Source: Hyphomicrobium_A sp964622715
GTDB taxonomy: Bacteria > Pseudomonadota > Alphaproteobacteria > Rhizobiales > Hyphomicrobiaceae
Direction: 5' to 3'
Assembly (NCBI GenBank): GCA_964622715.1
Contig: CAZURR010000058.1
Location: 1-16,086, forward strand
DNA length: 16,086 nt
Part shown: in pieces, positions 9,367 to 16,086 of the stretch
How positions within the stretch are numbered: position 1 is the stretch's first letter
Layout: each line of letters starts with the position of its first letter
Made by a program: the position numbers and the translations under genes
The notes under the pieces: model-generated
Databases searched by the model: none
What the model was told of the DNA's origin: nothing
The model's input: the letters and a program-made list of their open reading frames with translations, nothing else

Positions 9367-10701
9367 TCAAACGTGGCGGTGCATGGCCGATTCGTGGCGG
9401 GTATCGCGCATGAACGCGTAAACTATGAGCGACAAGAAGATGCAGCCGGCCACATACCAGAAGAAGGCCGTCTCATGGCCAATATTCTTGAGGTAGAGCG
9501 CCACATATTCTGCCGTGCCGCCAAACAGCGCCACTGTGACCGCATATGGGAACCCAACGCCCAAGGCGCGAATGCTGGTCGGGAAGAGTTCTGCCTTTAC
9601 CACTGCGTTGATGGCCGTGTAGCCGCTGACGATGACAAGGGCACCCATGATGAGGAAGAAGGCAGTCCAAGGGTCCGTGGTGTGCTGCAAGGCAGTCAGG
9701 ATCGGCACAGTCAGCAGCGTGCCGAGAATGCCGAACGTCAACAGCACGGGGCGCCGGCCGATAACGTCCGAAATGGCCCCAACAACCGGCTGCAAGCACA
9801 TGAAGACGAACAGCGTCCCAGCCGCGATGACGGTTGACGTGTCCTTGGAGAGCCCTGCGGAGTTGAACAGAAACTTCTGCATGTAGGTTGTGTACGTGTA
9901 GAATGCGACTGTGCCACCGAGCGTCAGGCCCACGACAATCGCGACCTCGCGCGGGTGCTTCATTAGCGCTCGAAACGGGCTAGAGCGCGTATCGATCGTC
10001 GCGCTGGCTTCCACGAATGCGTCGGACTCTTCCATGTCGCGCCGCATGAAGTAGACGATGATGGCAAGCCCAGCGCCGATGGCAAACGGAATGCGCCAGC
10101 CCCAAGCTTCGAGTTGCTCGGGCGTCAACAGCAATTTTTGCAGAACCAGTAGGACAAGCATGGCGAGCAGCTGGCCTCCGATCAGCGTTACGTACTGGAA
10201 GCTCGAATAGAAGCCGCGATGCTCCGGGTGGGCCATCTCAGACAAGTAGGTGGCGCTCGTGCCGTACTCACCGCCGAGGCTCAGCCCCTGAATGAGGCGC
10301 GCAAAAAGTAAGATCAACGGCGCAGCCACGCCGACGCTCTCATAAGTTGGCGTGATGGCGATCACCAACGAGCCAAAGCACATCAAGAGCACCGAAACGG
10401 CCAGCGCAATGCGGCGGCCGTGGCGGTCGGCGAAGTGGCCAAACAACCATCCGCCAACAGGCCGCATCAGGAACCCGACGGCAAAGATCCCGGCGGCATG
10501 GAGAAGTTGTGCAGTCTGGCTCTCAGAAGGAAAGAACGAGCTGGCGAAGTAGAGCGCGAATGCGGAGTAAGTGTAGAAGTCAAACCATTCCACCAAGTTG
10601 CCCGACGAGCCGATGAAAATCGCCTTGAGCCGGCGGGCGGTGTCGCGCAAGGCAGCAGGCGGCACTGTACGAGAGGGCTTGTCGGCGATCCGTGTCGTCA
10701 T
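9367..10701 (-). CDS. MFS transporter, metabolite:H+ symporter family (alpha-ketoglutarate permease-like)
   Basis: This 444-residue inner-membrane protein has about 12 membrane segments. NLVEWFDFYTY (35-45) near the first helix, the loop GHFADRHGRRIAL (88-100) between helices 2 and 3, RLIQGLSLGGEYG (helix 4) and the second-half repeat SDVIGRRPVLL mark the metabolite:H+ symporter branch of the major facilitator superfamily, which includes KgtP, ProP and ShiA. Members take up organic acids or osmolytes with protons. The closest I can name is a 2-oxoglutarate or dicarboxylate permease, but substrate cannot be fixed from sequence. The start ATG has only a weak AAGAG site upstream. It follows the 365-residue membrane protein gene by 40 bases. 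A GGCTG-CTCT-CAGCC hairpin at 9351-9364 follows its stop but has no U-tract. Confidence 0.92.
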   Translation of the reverse strand: MTTRIADKPSRTVPPAALRDTARRLKAIFIGSSGNLVEWFDFYTYSAFALYFASSFFPSESQTAQLLHAAGIFAVGFLMRPVGGWLFGHFADRHGRRIALAVSVLLMCFGSLVIAITPTYESVGVAAPLILLFARLIQGLSLGGEYGTSATYLSEMAHPEHRGFYSSFQYVTLIGGQLLAMLVLLVLQKLLLTPEQLEAWGWRIPFAIGAGLAIIVYFMRRDMEESDAFVEASATIDTRSSPFRALMKHPREVAIVVGLTLGGTVAFYTYTTYMQKFLFNSAGLSKDTSTVIAAGTLFVFMCLQPVVGAISDVIGRRPVLLTFGILGTLLTVPILTALQHTTDPWTAFFLIMGALVIVSGYTAINAVVKAELFPTSIRALGVGFPYAVTVALFGGTAEYVALYLKNIGHETAFFWYVAGCIFLSLIVYAFMRDTRHESAMHRHV

Positions 10702-10741
10702 GCGGCGCTCTTGCCCGTCCAGGTGTGTTCGATTGGCAGGA

Positions 10742-11839
10742 CTAGTTATGCTTCAGCAGCGACTTGATGCTTTCCAAACGCAACTTTGTCTCGGAGCTAA
10801 TCGCGTTTTTCATCGAGGCCATTTGCTTGTCTACGGCATCGCCAATATCAAGTGATAGCGCCTCACGCGCCGATGAACTCATAGCCGACAGAGATTCGCG
10901 TATCTCATCCAGCGCCAAGTCGGGATCGAGGTTCTGATTGAGCCGCTGGAGAAGTTCGCGTGCAAAATTTGGCACATTGAGACTCGACATCGCTGCCATC
11001 GCGCGCCGGCGCACGGCGCCGTCGGGATGGGTCAAGGCCGCGGCTATCAGATGGTTCTTCAGCGTCGTAGGCATGCGCACGAGCCGCTTTTGCATGGCCT
11101 CGGCGCTCGCGGTTCCCTCTTCGATCGCGTGCGCTATCGAAATTTCCTGGCTCCACTGCTGGAAGCGCAAGAGGAACGCGCGCACAACAATGATGGTGAT
11201 TGTTGCCACGACGAACAGCCTGACGCCGTTGCCCGCCCAACCGGCGTAGACGATATCGGCTGACATGTTGTCGGTGAGGTCTGAAACGTTGGCCCAGGCA
11301 TTGACGATAGAACCTACGATAGGAACCTCGTTGACGACGCACGCGAGGTATTCCGCGTACTCATTCATCAGATTGGGGCGTTGCTTCAGGATGTTCGCAA
11401 TGTCGGCTTTTTCAATCGACTGAATGAGGGCGGCAAGCCCAAGGATATAGAACACGACCGAGGAGGCCAGGATCGGCATGTTGTTGACGGCATCAAACGC
11501 CGAGAACGTCATGTGTTCCGGCGTGAGCGAGCCCTCCATCACGCGCTTTTCTTCGTACATGATGCGAAGGCTGCTCACCATGATCAGGATGTGCACGATA
11601 AGAAACGCAATGAGCGTCCAAAACAGTGGACGCGATGTCAGGTCCGTTAGGGTGAAATAAAGGACCGCTGCGTTGGCGCACAGCCACAGACCGACCTTCC
11701 ACAGACTCACCGCGCCGGTTTGCGGATCGGGGCGAAAGATGAGGTTGAGGAAGCCAATGAGTGGCCAGCACACCGCTGTCCACACGCGATCGAAGACCCC
11801 GTAGATCGCTGTTGCGACGTTCCCAAAGACGCCCGACAT
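10742..11839 (-). CDS. Membrane protein of unknown function with helical C-terminal domain
   Basis: I do not recognise this 365-residue protein as a named family. It has hydrophobic segments at about 20-35, 47-65, 71-91, 121-141 and 205-224, so roughly five membrane passes. After them comes a soluble, charged, all-helical region of about 140 residues. Within it, TLKNHLIAAALTHPDGAVRR (259-278) resembles a single HEAT-like helix pair, followed by long helices to a basic end (SIKSLLKHN). No signal peptide or catalytic motif is visible. The ATG at 11839 has a G-rich GGGGGTGG site just upstream. The gene diverges from trxB over 216 bases and is followed by the MFS gene, possibly on one transcript. 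A signalling, scaffold or transport-accessory role is only speculation. Confidence 0.75.
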   Translation of the reverse strand: MSGVFGNVATAIYGVFDRVWTAVCWPLIGFLNLIFRPDPQTGAVSLWKVGLWLCANAAVLYFTLTDLTSRPLFWTLIAFLIVHILIMVSSLRIMYEEKRVMEGSLTPEHMTFSAFDAVNNMPILASSVVFYILGLAALIQSIEKADIANILKQRPNLMNEYAEYLACVVNEVPIVGSIVNAWANVSDLTDNMSADIVYAGWAGNGVRLFVVATITIIVVRAFLLRFQQWSQEISIAHAIEEGTASAEAMQKRLVRMPTTLKNHLIAAALTHPDGAVRRRAMAAMSSLNVPNFARELLQRLNQNLDPDLALDEIRESLSAMSSSAREALSLDIGDAVDKQMASMKNAISSETKLRLESIKSLLKHN

Positions 11840-11975
11840 GGTCCACCCCCACCTGTCGTTTCAAGGCTCCTCCTGCAAGCTAGCGTGCCAAGCTGGATTG
11901 GTGCAACGATTTGCGTCCACAGCCATGTTTTGGCGCGCAGACACAATTCTGTTAGCAGCGGTATTGCCGCATGCA

Positions 11976-12003
11976 TTGACCGGTAAGCCCGCAGGCTTAT
12001 ATG
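11976..12003 (+). promoter_or_regulatory. Probable trxB promoter with operator-like palindrome
   Basis: A sigma-70-type promoter is suggested by TTGACC at 11976-11981 (5 of 6 to consensus) and TATATG at 11998-12003 (4 of 6), 16 bases apart. Between them a perfect inverted repeat, TAAGCC-CGCA-GGCTTA (11984-11999), fills the spacer and touches the -10 element. Placement suggests a repressor or activator site for trxB, but the regulator is not identified. It lies about 50 bases upstream of the trxB ATG and within the divergent spacer shared with the membrane protein gene. Confidence 0.6.
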
Positions 12004-12055
12004 AGCATCCCAATCTGATGCGCGGCGAGCGGTGATGCTGCGGAGGAAATGAACG

Positions 12056-13021
12056 ATGACACAGCCCAAGCACGCCAAAGTCCTAATTCTTGGGTCCGGG
12101 CCGGCTGGCTATACGGCCGCCATCTATGCCTCGCGCGCCATGCTCAAACCCTTGTTGATCGAGGGATCGCAGCCTGGTGGCCAGCTGACGATCACCACGG
12201 ATGTGGAAAACTACCCGGGCTTCGCCGATGTGATCCAGGGCCCGTGGCTCATGGAGCAGATGAAGGCCCAGGCGGAGAACGTCGGCACTGAAATCATCCT
12301 GGATCACATATCCAAGGTGGATCTGAAAAAGCGGCCCTTCCGCCTCGAAGGCGAATCCGGCGATGTCTACACGTGCGACGCGCTTATCATTTGCACAGGC
12401 GCGCAAGCGCGGTGGCTCGGCATTCCCTCGGAAGAGAAGTTCAAGGGCTACGGCGTATCGGCATGCGCAACGTGCGACGGCTTCTTTTACAAGGAGAAGG
12501 AAGTGATTGTGGCCGGCGGCGGGAACACCGCCGTCGAGGAGGCAATTTTCCTGACCAACTTTGCCAAGCGTGTCACTTTGGTGCACCGGCGTGACAGCCT
12601 TCGCGCGGAAAAGATCCTACAAGACCGCCTCTTCAAGAATCCGAAGATTGAGGTGATCTGGGATCATACCGTCGATGAAGTTGTTGGCGACGAGGATGCG
12701 AAGTCCGTCACGGGTATCAATCTTAAGAACGTTAAGACCGGCGAAGTGATGGAGCGGCCGGCCGATGGAGTCTTCATAGCAATTGGGCACGCGCCGGCAA
12801 CGAAGCTGTTTCGCGGCCAGCTGGAGATGACCTCGAGCGGTTACATCGTCACGACGCCCGACTCCACCGCGACATCAGTTCCCGGCGTATATGCGGCTGG
12901 CGATGTGACGGATGAAGTCTACCGGCAAGCCGTCACCGCGGCCGCAATGGGCTGCATGGCTGCGCTGGAAGCGGAGCGCTATTTCGCGACGCTGGAGATC
13001 GAGGCAGAAGCCGCCGAGTGA
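12056..13021 (+). CDS. trxB: Thioredoxin-disulfide reductase
   Basis: TrxB is a cytoplasmic FAD enzyme that reduces oxidised thioredoxin with NADPH. The 321-residue protein has the N-terminal FAD motif ILGSGPAGYTAA (11-22), the redox-active CATC at 137-140, the NADPH-binding segment VAGGGNTAVEEA (152-163) with HRRDSLRA (177-184), and the C-terminal FAD motif VPGVYAAGDV. These mark a complete low-molecular-weight bacterial enzyme. A strong GGAGG site 9 bases before the ATG at 12056 supports the start. The first in-frame ATG is preceded by an out-of-frame ATG at 12049, which is not used. The gene converges on the SMP-30-like gene with only 12 bases between stops. The promoter and its palindrome are described separately. 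Confidence 0.97.
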   Translation: MTQPKHAKVLILGSGPAGYTAAIYASRAMLKPLLIEGSQPGGQLTITTDVENYPGFADVIQGPWLMEQMKAQAENVGTEIILDHISKVDLKKRPFRLEGESGDVYTCDALIICTGAQARWLGIPSEEKFKGYGVSACATCDGFFYKEKEVIVAGGGNTAVEEAIFLTNFAKRVTLVHRRDSLRAEKILQDRLFKNPKIEVIWDHTVDEVVGDEDAKSVTGINLKNVKTGEVMERPADGVFIAIGHAPATKLFRGQLEMTSSGYIVTTPDSTATSVPGVYAAGDVTDEVYRQAVTAAAMGCMAALEAERYFATLEIEAEAAE

Positions 13022-13033
13022 GCCGTGATCGGG

Positions 13034-13900
13034 TCACTTAAGGCGGTATGCGAGCAACTTGTCCTTTCTGAGCATAGGGATCAGCACAGTGCGGGTTGCT
13101 GGGATGTAACCTATGTCCGCGGTGCTCTGATCCAGGTCGATCAAAAGCTTGGCAGCGCCTGACGCCTCAACGCTATAAAGACCTCCATTCATAAATTCGG
13201 TAACGAGATAGCTCGACGTATCGAAGCGCTCGATGCCGTCCAGATTGCCAATCGGTTCACCGTTGCCGAGGGGGCGAATGGTCTTGTTCTTGAGGGACAC
13301 CTCCAATAAGCGCGCTGGCTCAGCGCTCCCGTCCTCCCGCCTCTTGCCCCACGGAGCGATAATCAGCTTGTCGCCTTGTGCGAGGACCCCGTTGACGTTG
13401 CTGAGCTCTTTGCTGTCGAGCCACTTCTCGAATTTGCCGTCCACCAAGCGCCAGATGGTGCTCGTTGTTGAATCGGATACATATACGCGGCCATCGCTGT
13501 CGGCCGTCACGTCGTTGAGAAACTTTGCGCCGGGAGCGTCGTAGCGGACCGCGATCTTGCCAGTCCTCGTATCGATCGCAACGAGCTGGTCGATATCGGC
13601 GGCGTAAAGCAGACCGTCGGCGAGCGCGAGCCCCTTTGGCGCATTGAGGCCGTTTGCCCATTCTAGCTCGACGATCTTGCCGTCATCCAGCGCGACCTTC
13701 GAGATGAACCCTTTGCCGTTCTTCTCGGTAACACCTCCGAAGAGGTTGCTGACGTACGCGAAGCCTTCTGCTGGGACTGGGAGCGCTGACTCGGGGGCCT
13801 TGAAACCTGTTGTCTCCCAAAGCTTGACCGCCTCTGCGCGCAAAGATGTCGCGGAGACAAATAGTGCTAGGACCGCTGCGCCCCATGCAATCGACTTCAT
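13034..13900 (-). CDS. Secreted SMP-30/gluconolactonase-like beta-propeller protein
   Basis: The 288-residue protein has a Sec signal peptide: MKS, a hydrophobic stretch (about 5-19), then SLRA before EAVKLWE, with likely cleavage after residue 22. The mature part has repeated strand motifs such as APKGLALADGLLYAAD, FLNDVTADSDGRVYVSDS, NVNGVLAQGDKLIIAPWG and LDGIERFDTSSYLVTEF. This is the blade pattern of SMP-30/gluconolactonase/NHL-type six-bladed propellers, with N and D residues where family members bind metal. Exported location is clear; a lactonase activity is not proven. The ATG at 13900 has GAGGA 8-9 bases upstream, so I rejected the 16-codon longer frame. It diverges from lysR and converges with trxB. 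Confidence 0.85.
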   Translation of the reverse strand: MKSIAWGAAVLALFVSATSLRAEAVKLWETTGFKAPESALPVPAEGFAYVSNLFGGVTEKNGKGFISKVALDDGKIVELEWANGLNAPKGLALADGLLYAADIDQLVAIDTRTGKIAVRYDAPGAKFLNDVTADSDGRVYVSDSTTSTIWRLVDGKFEKWLDSKELSNVNGVLAQGDKLIIAPWGKRREDGSAEPARLLEVSLKNKTIRPLGNGEPIGNLDGIERFDTSSYLVTEFMNGGLYSVEASGAAKLLIDLDQSTADIGYIPATRTVLIPMLRKDKLLAYRLK

Positions 13901-14015
13901 GCTGAATTTCCTCAGTTGCGTGGTCGGCCGAATGTGCCGCGGTTGCATATAACGAGAGCCAGTTGTCGCAGTTCTAGAGTGCGCCTGCCCTGTTCACGCA
14001 TCTTTGAGTAAGCTA

Positions 14016-14030
14016 TGTTGCAATGCAACA
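14016..14030. promoter_or_regulatory. Perfect 7-1-7 palindrome, candidate LysR operator
   Basis: TGTTGCAATGCAACA is a perfect inverted repeat of TGTTGCA around one central base. It contains a T-N11-A core, the usual form of LysR-type binding sites. It sits 45 bases before the lysR ATG, in the 175-base spacer between lysR and the divergent SMP-30-like gene, the standard position for autoregulation and control of the divergent neighbour. A TATGTT -10-like hexamer (14014-14019) would overlap it. Binding is inferred, not shown. Confidence 0.55.
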
Positions 14031-14075
14031 CGTTGATGCTGAGAGCGCCGGCGAGATGCCCGACGGGATCGATTC

Positions 14076-14966
14076 ATGGATTGGGACAAGCTCAGAATTT
14101 TCCACGCTGCTGCGGAAGCCGGCAGTTTCACACATGCCGGCGATGACCTGCACATGAGCCAGTCCGCGGTCAGCCGGCAGGTTTCCGCGCTCGAGCGTGA
14201 GCTCAAGGTTGTGCTGTTTCATCGCCATGCACGCGGGCTCGTGCTGACCGAGCAGGGTGAGCTGCTGCACCGAACCACATCAGACGTCATCAACAAGCTG
14301 CATACCGCGGAGACGCTGCTTTCGGACTCGACGTCGCAGCCCACGGGCGAGCTGCGCATCACAGCGCCCGTTGGCTTCGGCACCGTGTGGCTCACGCCGA
14401 GGTTGCGCGAATTCCATGACATTTACCCCGAGATCCGCATCGAACTTTTCCTCAATGATGAGCAGGTCGACATAAGCATGCGCGCAGCCGACGTGGCCAT
14501 CTGGACGCGCGAGCCGGGGCAGACCGAACTCATCCGCCGCTCGCTCTTTACTGCCAAGGTGCGCGCCTTCGCCTCAACTCAGTATGTGCGGCGCTTTGAT
14601 GCGCCGAATACTCTGGAAGAGTTGGACGAGCACCGCATCGTCTCCTATAGCGGCCAGCCGGCCCAACACTTGTCCGCCATCACCTGGATCGAGACTGTGG
14701 GCCGCGATGGTCGTGGGCCGCGCGAGCCAGTCTTTCGCGCCAATAGTGTGATCGCGCTGCGTTCTGCGATTCGCTCTGGCATCGGCATTGGCATGATCCC
14801 CGACTACATGACCGACGAGCAGACCGATCTCGTGCCCGTACTTACCGAGATCGACCCGCCCGTCCTGCCGATCCTCTTCGTCTATCCGGAGGAGCTCAAG
14901 GCCTCGAAAAAGGTACAGGTGCTGAGGGACTTTCTCGTCGCAAAAGCCCGGCAATGGAAATATTGA
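14076..14966 (+). CDS. LysR-family transcriptional regulator
   Basis: The 296-residue product has the N-terminal winged helix-turn-helix (about 1-62: MDWDKLRIFHAAAEAGSF then HMSQSAVSRQVSALE and RGLVLTEQGE), a linker helix, and a periplasmic-binding-like effector domain from about 92 (GELRITAPVGFGTVWLTPRL) to the end (PILFVYPEELKASKKVQVLR). Length and layout are normal for the family. The ligand is not known. It resembles LysR members that sit next to trxB in related bacteria, which I recall only loosely. Here an SMP-30-like gene lies between them. The ATG at 14076 lacks a strong ribosome-binding site (GGGAT about 7 bases upstream). Divergent arrangement with the SMP-30 gene and the palindrome upstream suggest those are its targets. 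Confidence 0.93.
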   Translation: MDWDKLRIFHAAAEAGSFTHAGDDLHMSQSAVSRQVSALERELKVVLFHRHARGLVLTEQGELLHRTTSDVINKLHTAETLLSDSTSQPTGELRITAPVGFGTVWLTPRLREFHDIYPEIRIELFLNDEQVDISMRAADVAIWTREPGQTELIRRSLFTAKVRAFASTQYVRRFDAPNTLEELDEHRIVSYSGQPAQHLSAITWIETVGRDGRGPREPVFRANSVIALRSAIRSGIGIGMIPDYMTDEQTDLVPVLTEIDPPVLPILFVYPEELKASKKVQVLRDFLVAKARQWKY

Positions 14967-14999
14967 TGCTCGCCCCCCCTGATCGCATGGCCTCAAAAT

Positions 15000-15028
15000 T
15001 TGCGGCTCGGCGAGTGAGACGCTATCTA
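15000..15028 (+). promoter_or_regulatory. Possible leuC promoter
   Basis: TTGCGG (15000-15005) and TATCTA (15023-15028) are separated by exactly 17 bases in the 125-base spacer between lysR and leuC. Each hexamer matches consensus at only 3 of 6 positions, so the call rests mostly on spacing and location. The resulting leader of about 55 bases contains a small CGCCC/GGGCG hairpin (15064-15081) just before the start codon. Confidence 0.3.
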
Positions 15029-15091
15029 ACCGCTACGTTTTCTTGAGCATTAGAGGCAGGAGCCGCCCGACTTTTTGGGCGAAATTGAGCA

Positions 15092-16086
15092 ATGGCGAAG
15101 ACGCTCTACGACAAGATTTTCGAAGAACATGTGGTTCACACGCAGCCGGACGGGACGTGCCTGCTCTATATCGATCGCCACCTTGTGCATGAGGTGACGA
15201 GTCCGCAGGCGTTTGAGGGTTTACGCATGACGGGCCGCAAGGTACGCGCACCAGACAAAACGCTCGCTGTTGTCGACCACAACGTTCCGACCTCAGATCG
15301 TAGCCAGGGTATCGACGACGACGAGAGCAGAATTCAGGTCGAAACTCTGGCCAAGAATGCGAAGCAATTCGGCGTCGAGTATTTCAATGAGCTCGATGTG
15401 CGTCAGGGCATCGTCCACGTTGTCGGACCGGAACAGGGATTCACGCTGCCAGGCACGACAATCGTTTGCGGAGATAGTCACACCTCGACGCACGGCGCCT
15501 TTGGTGCGCTCGCCCATGGCATCGGTACATCTGAGGTCGAGCACGTGCTCGCCACGCAAACACTTATCCAGAAGAAGGCCAAGAACATGCGCGTGACGGT
15601 CGACGGGCAGCTGCCCCAAGGCGTCACGGCGAAAGACGTCATTCTCGCTATCATCGGCGAGATCGGCACCGCAGGCGGCACTGGCCACGTACTCGAGTAT
15701 GCCGGCGAGGCGATCCGATCGCTTTCGATGGAAGGGCGCATGACGGTGTGTAACATGTCGGTTGAGGCTGGCGCGCGCGCCGGCATGATCGCGCCGGACC
15801 AGAAGACATACGCATTTATCGAAGGCCGGCCGAAGGCGCCCAAGGGGGCTGCCTGGGAGATGGCGATGCGTCACTGGGAGACGCTGCACACTGATCAGGG
15901 CGCCCACTTCGACACCCAGGTTACGCTCAACGCGACCGATCTGCCGCCGATCGTCACGTGGGGTACCAGCCCGGAGGACGTTGCCGCAATTACTGGTGTC
16001 GTGCCCGATCCGGCGAAGGTAGAAAACGACAACAAGCGCGCCTCGATGCAGCGCGCGCTTGAATACATGGGGCTCAAGCCCGGCAC
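15092..16086 (+). CDS. leuC: 3-isopropylmalate dehydratase large subunit, N-terminal part
   Basis: LeuC, with the small subunit LeuD, isomerises 2-isopropylmalate to 3-isopropylmalate through a [4Fe-4S] cluster in leucine synthesis. The frame is open from the ATG at 15092 to the window edge, 331 full codons of an expected roughly 470. The start MAKTLYDKIFEEHVV, the segment LLYIDRHLVHEVTSPQAFEGL and the aconitase-family signature VCGDSHTSTHGAFGALAHGIG (125-145) are diagnostic. The three cysteine ligands of the cluster normally fall in the missing C-terminal part, so catalytic completeness cannot be checked; C126 lies in the signature. Ribosome-binding site is weak (TTGAGC). leuD is not seen and would have to be outside the window. 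Confidence 0.97.
   Translation, partial: MAKTLYDKIFEEHVVHTQPDGTCLLYIDRHLVHEVTSPQAFEGLRMTGRKVRAPDKTLAVVDHNVPTSDRSQGIDDDESRIQVETLAKNAKQFGVEYFNELDVRQGIVHVVGPEQGFTLPGTTIVCGDSHTSTHGAFGALAHGIGTSEVEHVLATQTLIQKKAKNMRVTVDGQLPQGVTAKDVILAIIGEIGTAGGTGHVLEYAGEAIRSLSMEGRMTVCNMSVEAGARAGMIAPDQKTYAFIEGRPKAPKGAAWEMAMRHWETLHTDQGAHFDTQVTLNATDLPPIVTWGTSPEDVAAITGVVPDPAKVENDNKRASMQRALEYMGLKPG

Noticed and set aside
13022..13036. GTGATCGGGTCAC repeat at the trxB / SMP-30 convergent junction
   Set aside because: Four-base arms only; the space between stops is 12 bases and no U-tract is present.
15064..15081. CGCCC/GGGCG hairpin in the leuC leader
   Set aside because: Only 5 bp with an 8-base loop and no leucine-rich leader peptide or alternative pairing seen, so attenuation is unsupported.

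Overview
The window is about 60% GC and carries housekeeping and amino-acid biosynthesis genes of an alphaproteobacterium, most likely of the order Hyphomicrobiales. This rests on the dapB-gpmA pairing, a phasin, alphaproteobacterial-looking LeuB, TypA and Asd sequences, and the gene mix. It is inference from recognition, not a search result. The sequence is a draft: an exact 100-N scaffold gap lies at 6097-6196.

Layout. The left edge holds the C-terminal end of a MarR-type regulator (+), converging on a long block of minus-strand genes. In transcription order, from high to low coordinates, the block reads: a 365-residue membrane protein of unknown function, a metabolite:H+ symporter of the major facilitator superfamily, typA, a Pif1/RecD-like helicase cut by the gap, a phasin with a clear terminator, a GNAT acetyltransferase, dapB, gpmA, a DUF4337-like membrane protein, leuB and asd. 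To the right lie trxB (+), a secreted SMP-30-like beta-propeller (-), a LysR regulator (+) and the first 331 codons of leuC (+), which runs off the right edge.

How the genes relate. asd and dapB act in the aspartate/diaminopimelate-lysine pathway. leuB and leuC catalyse two steps of leucine synthesis but sit about 12.6 kb apart on opposite strands. gpmA is glycolytic and is packed 18 bases or less behind dapB, with the DUF4337 gene 12 bases further on, so these three look like one transcript. The phasin implies polyhydroxyalkanoate storage. trxB supplies reduced thioredoxin. The LysR gene is divergent from the SMP-30-like gene, and their shared 175-base spacer holds a perfect 7-1-7 palindrome.

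I see no CRISPR array, transposase, integrase, tRNA, rRNA or defence island. The points worth a second look are modest: two palindromes placed where an operator would sit (in the trxB promoter spacer and upstream of lysR), two unassigned membrane proteins, several start-codon decisions, and the assembly gap that hides the helicase C-terminus.
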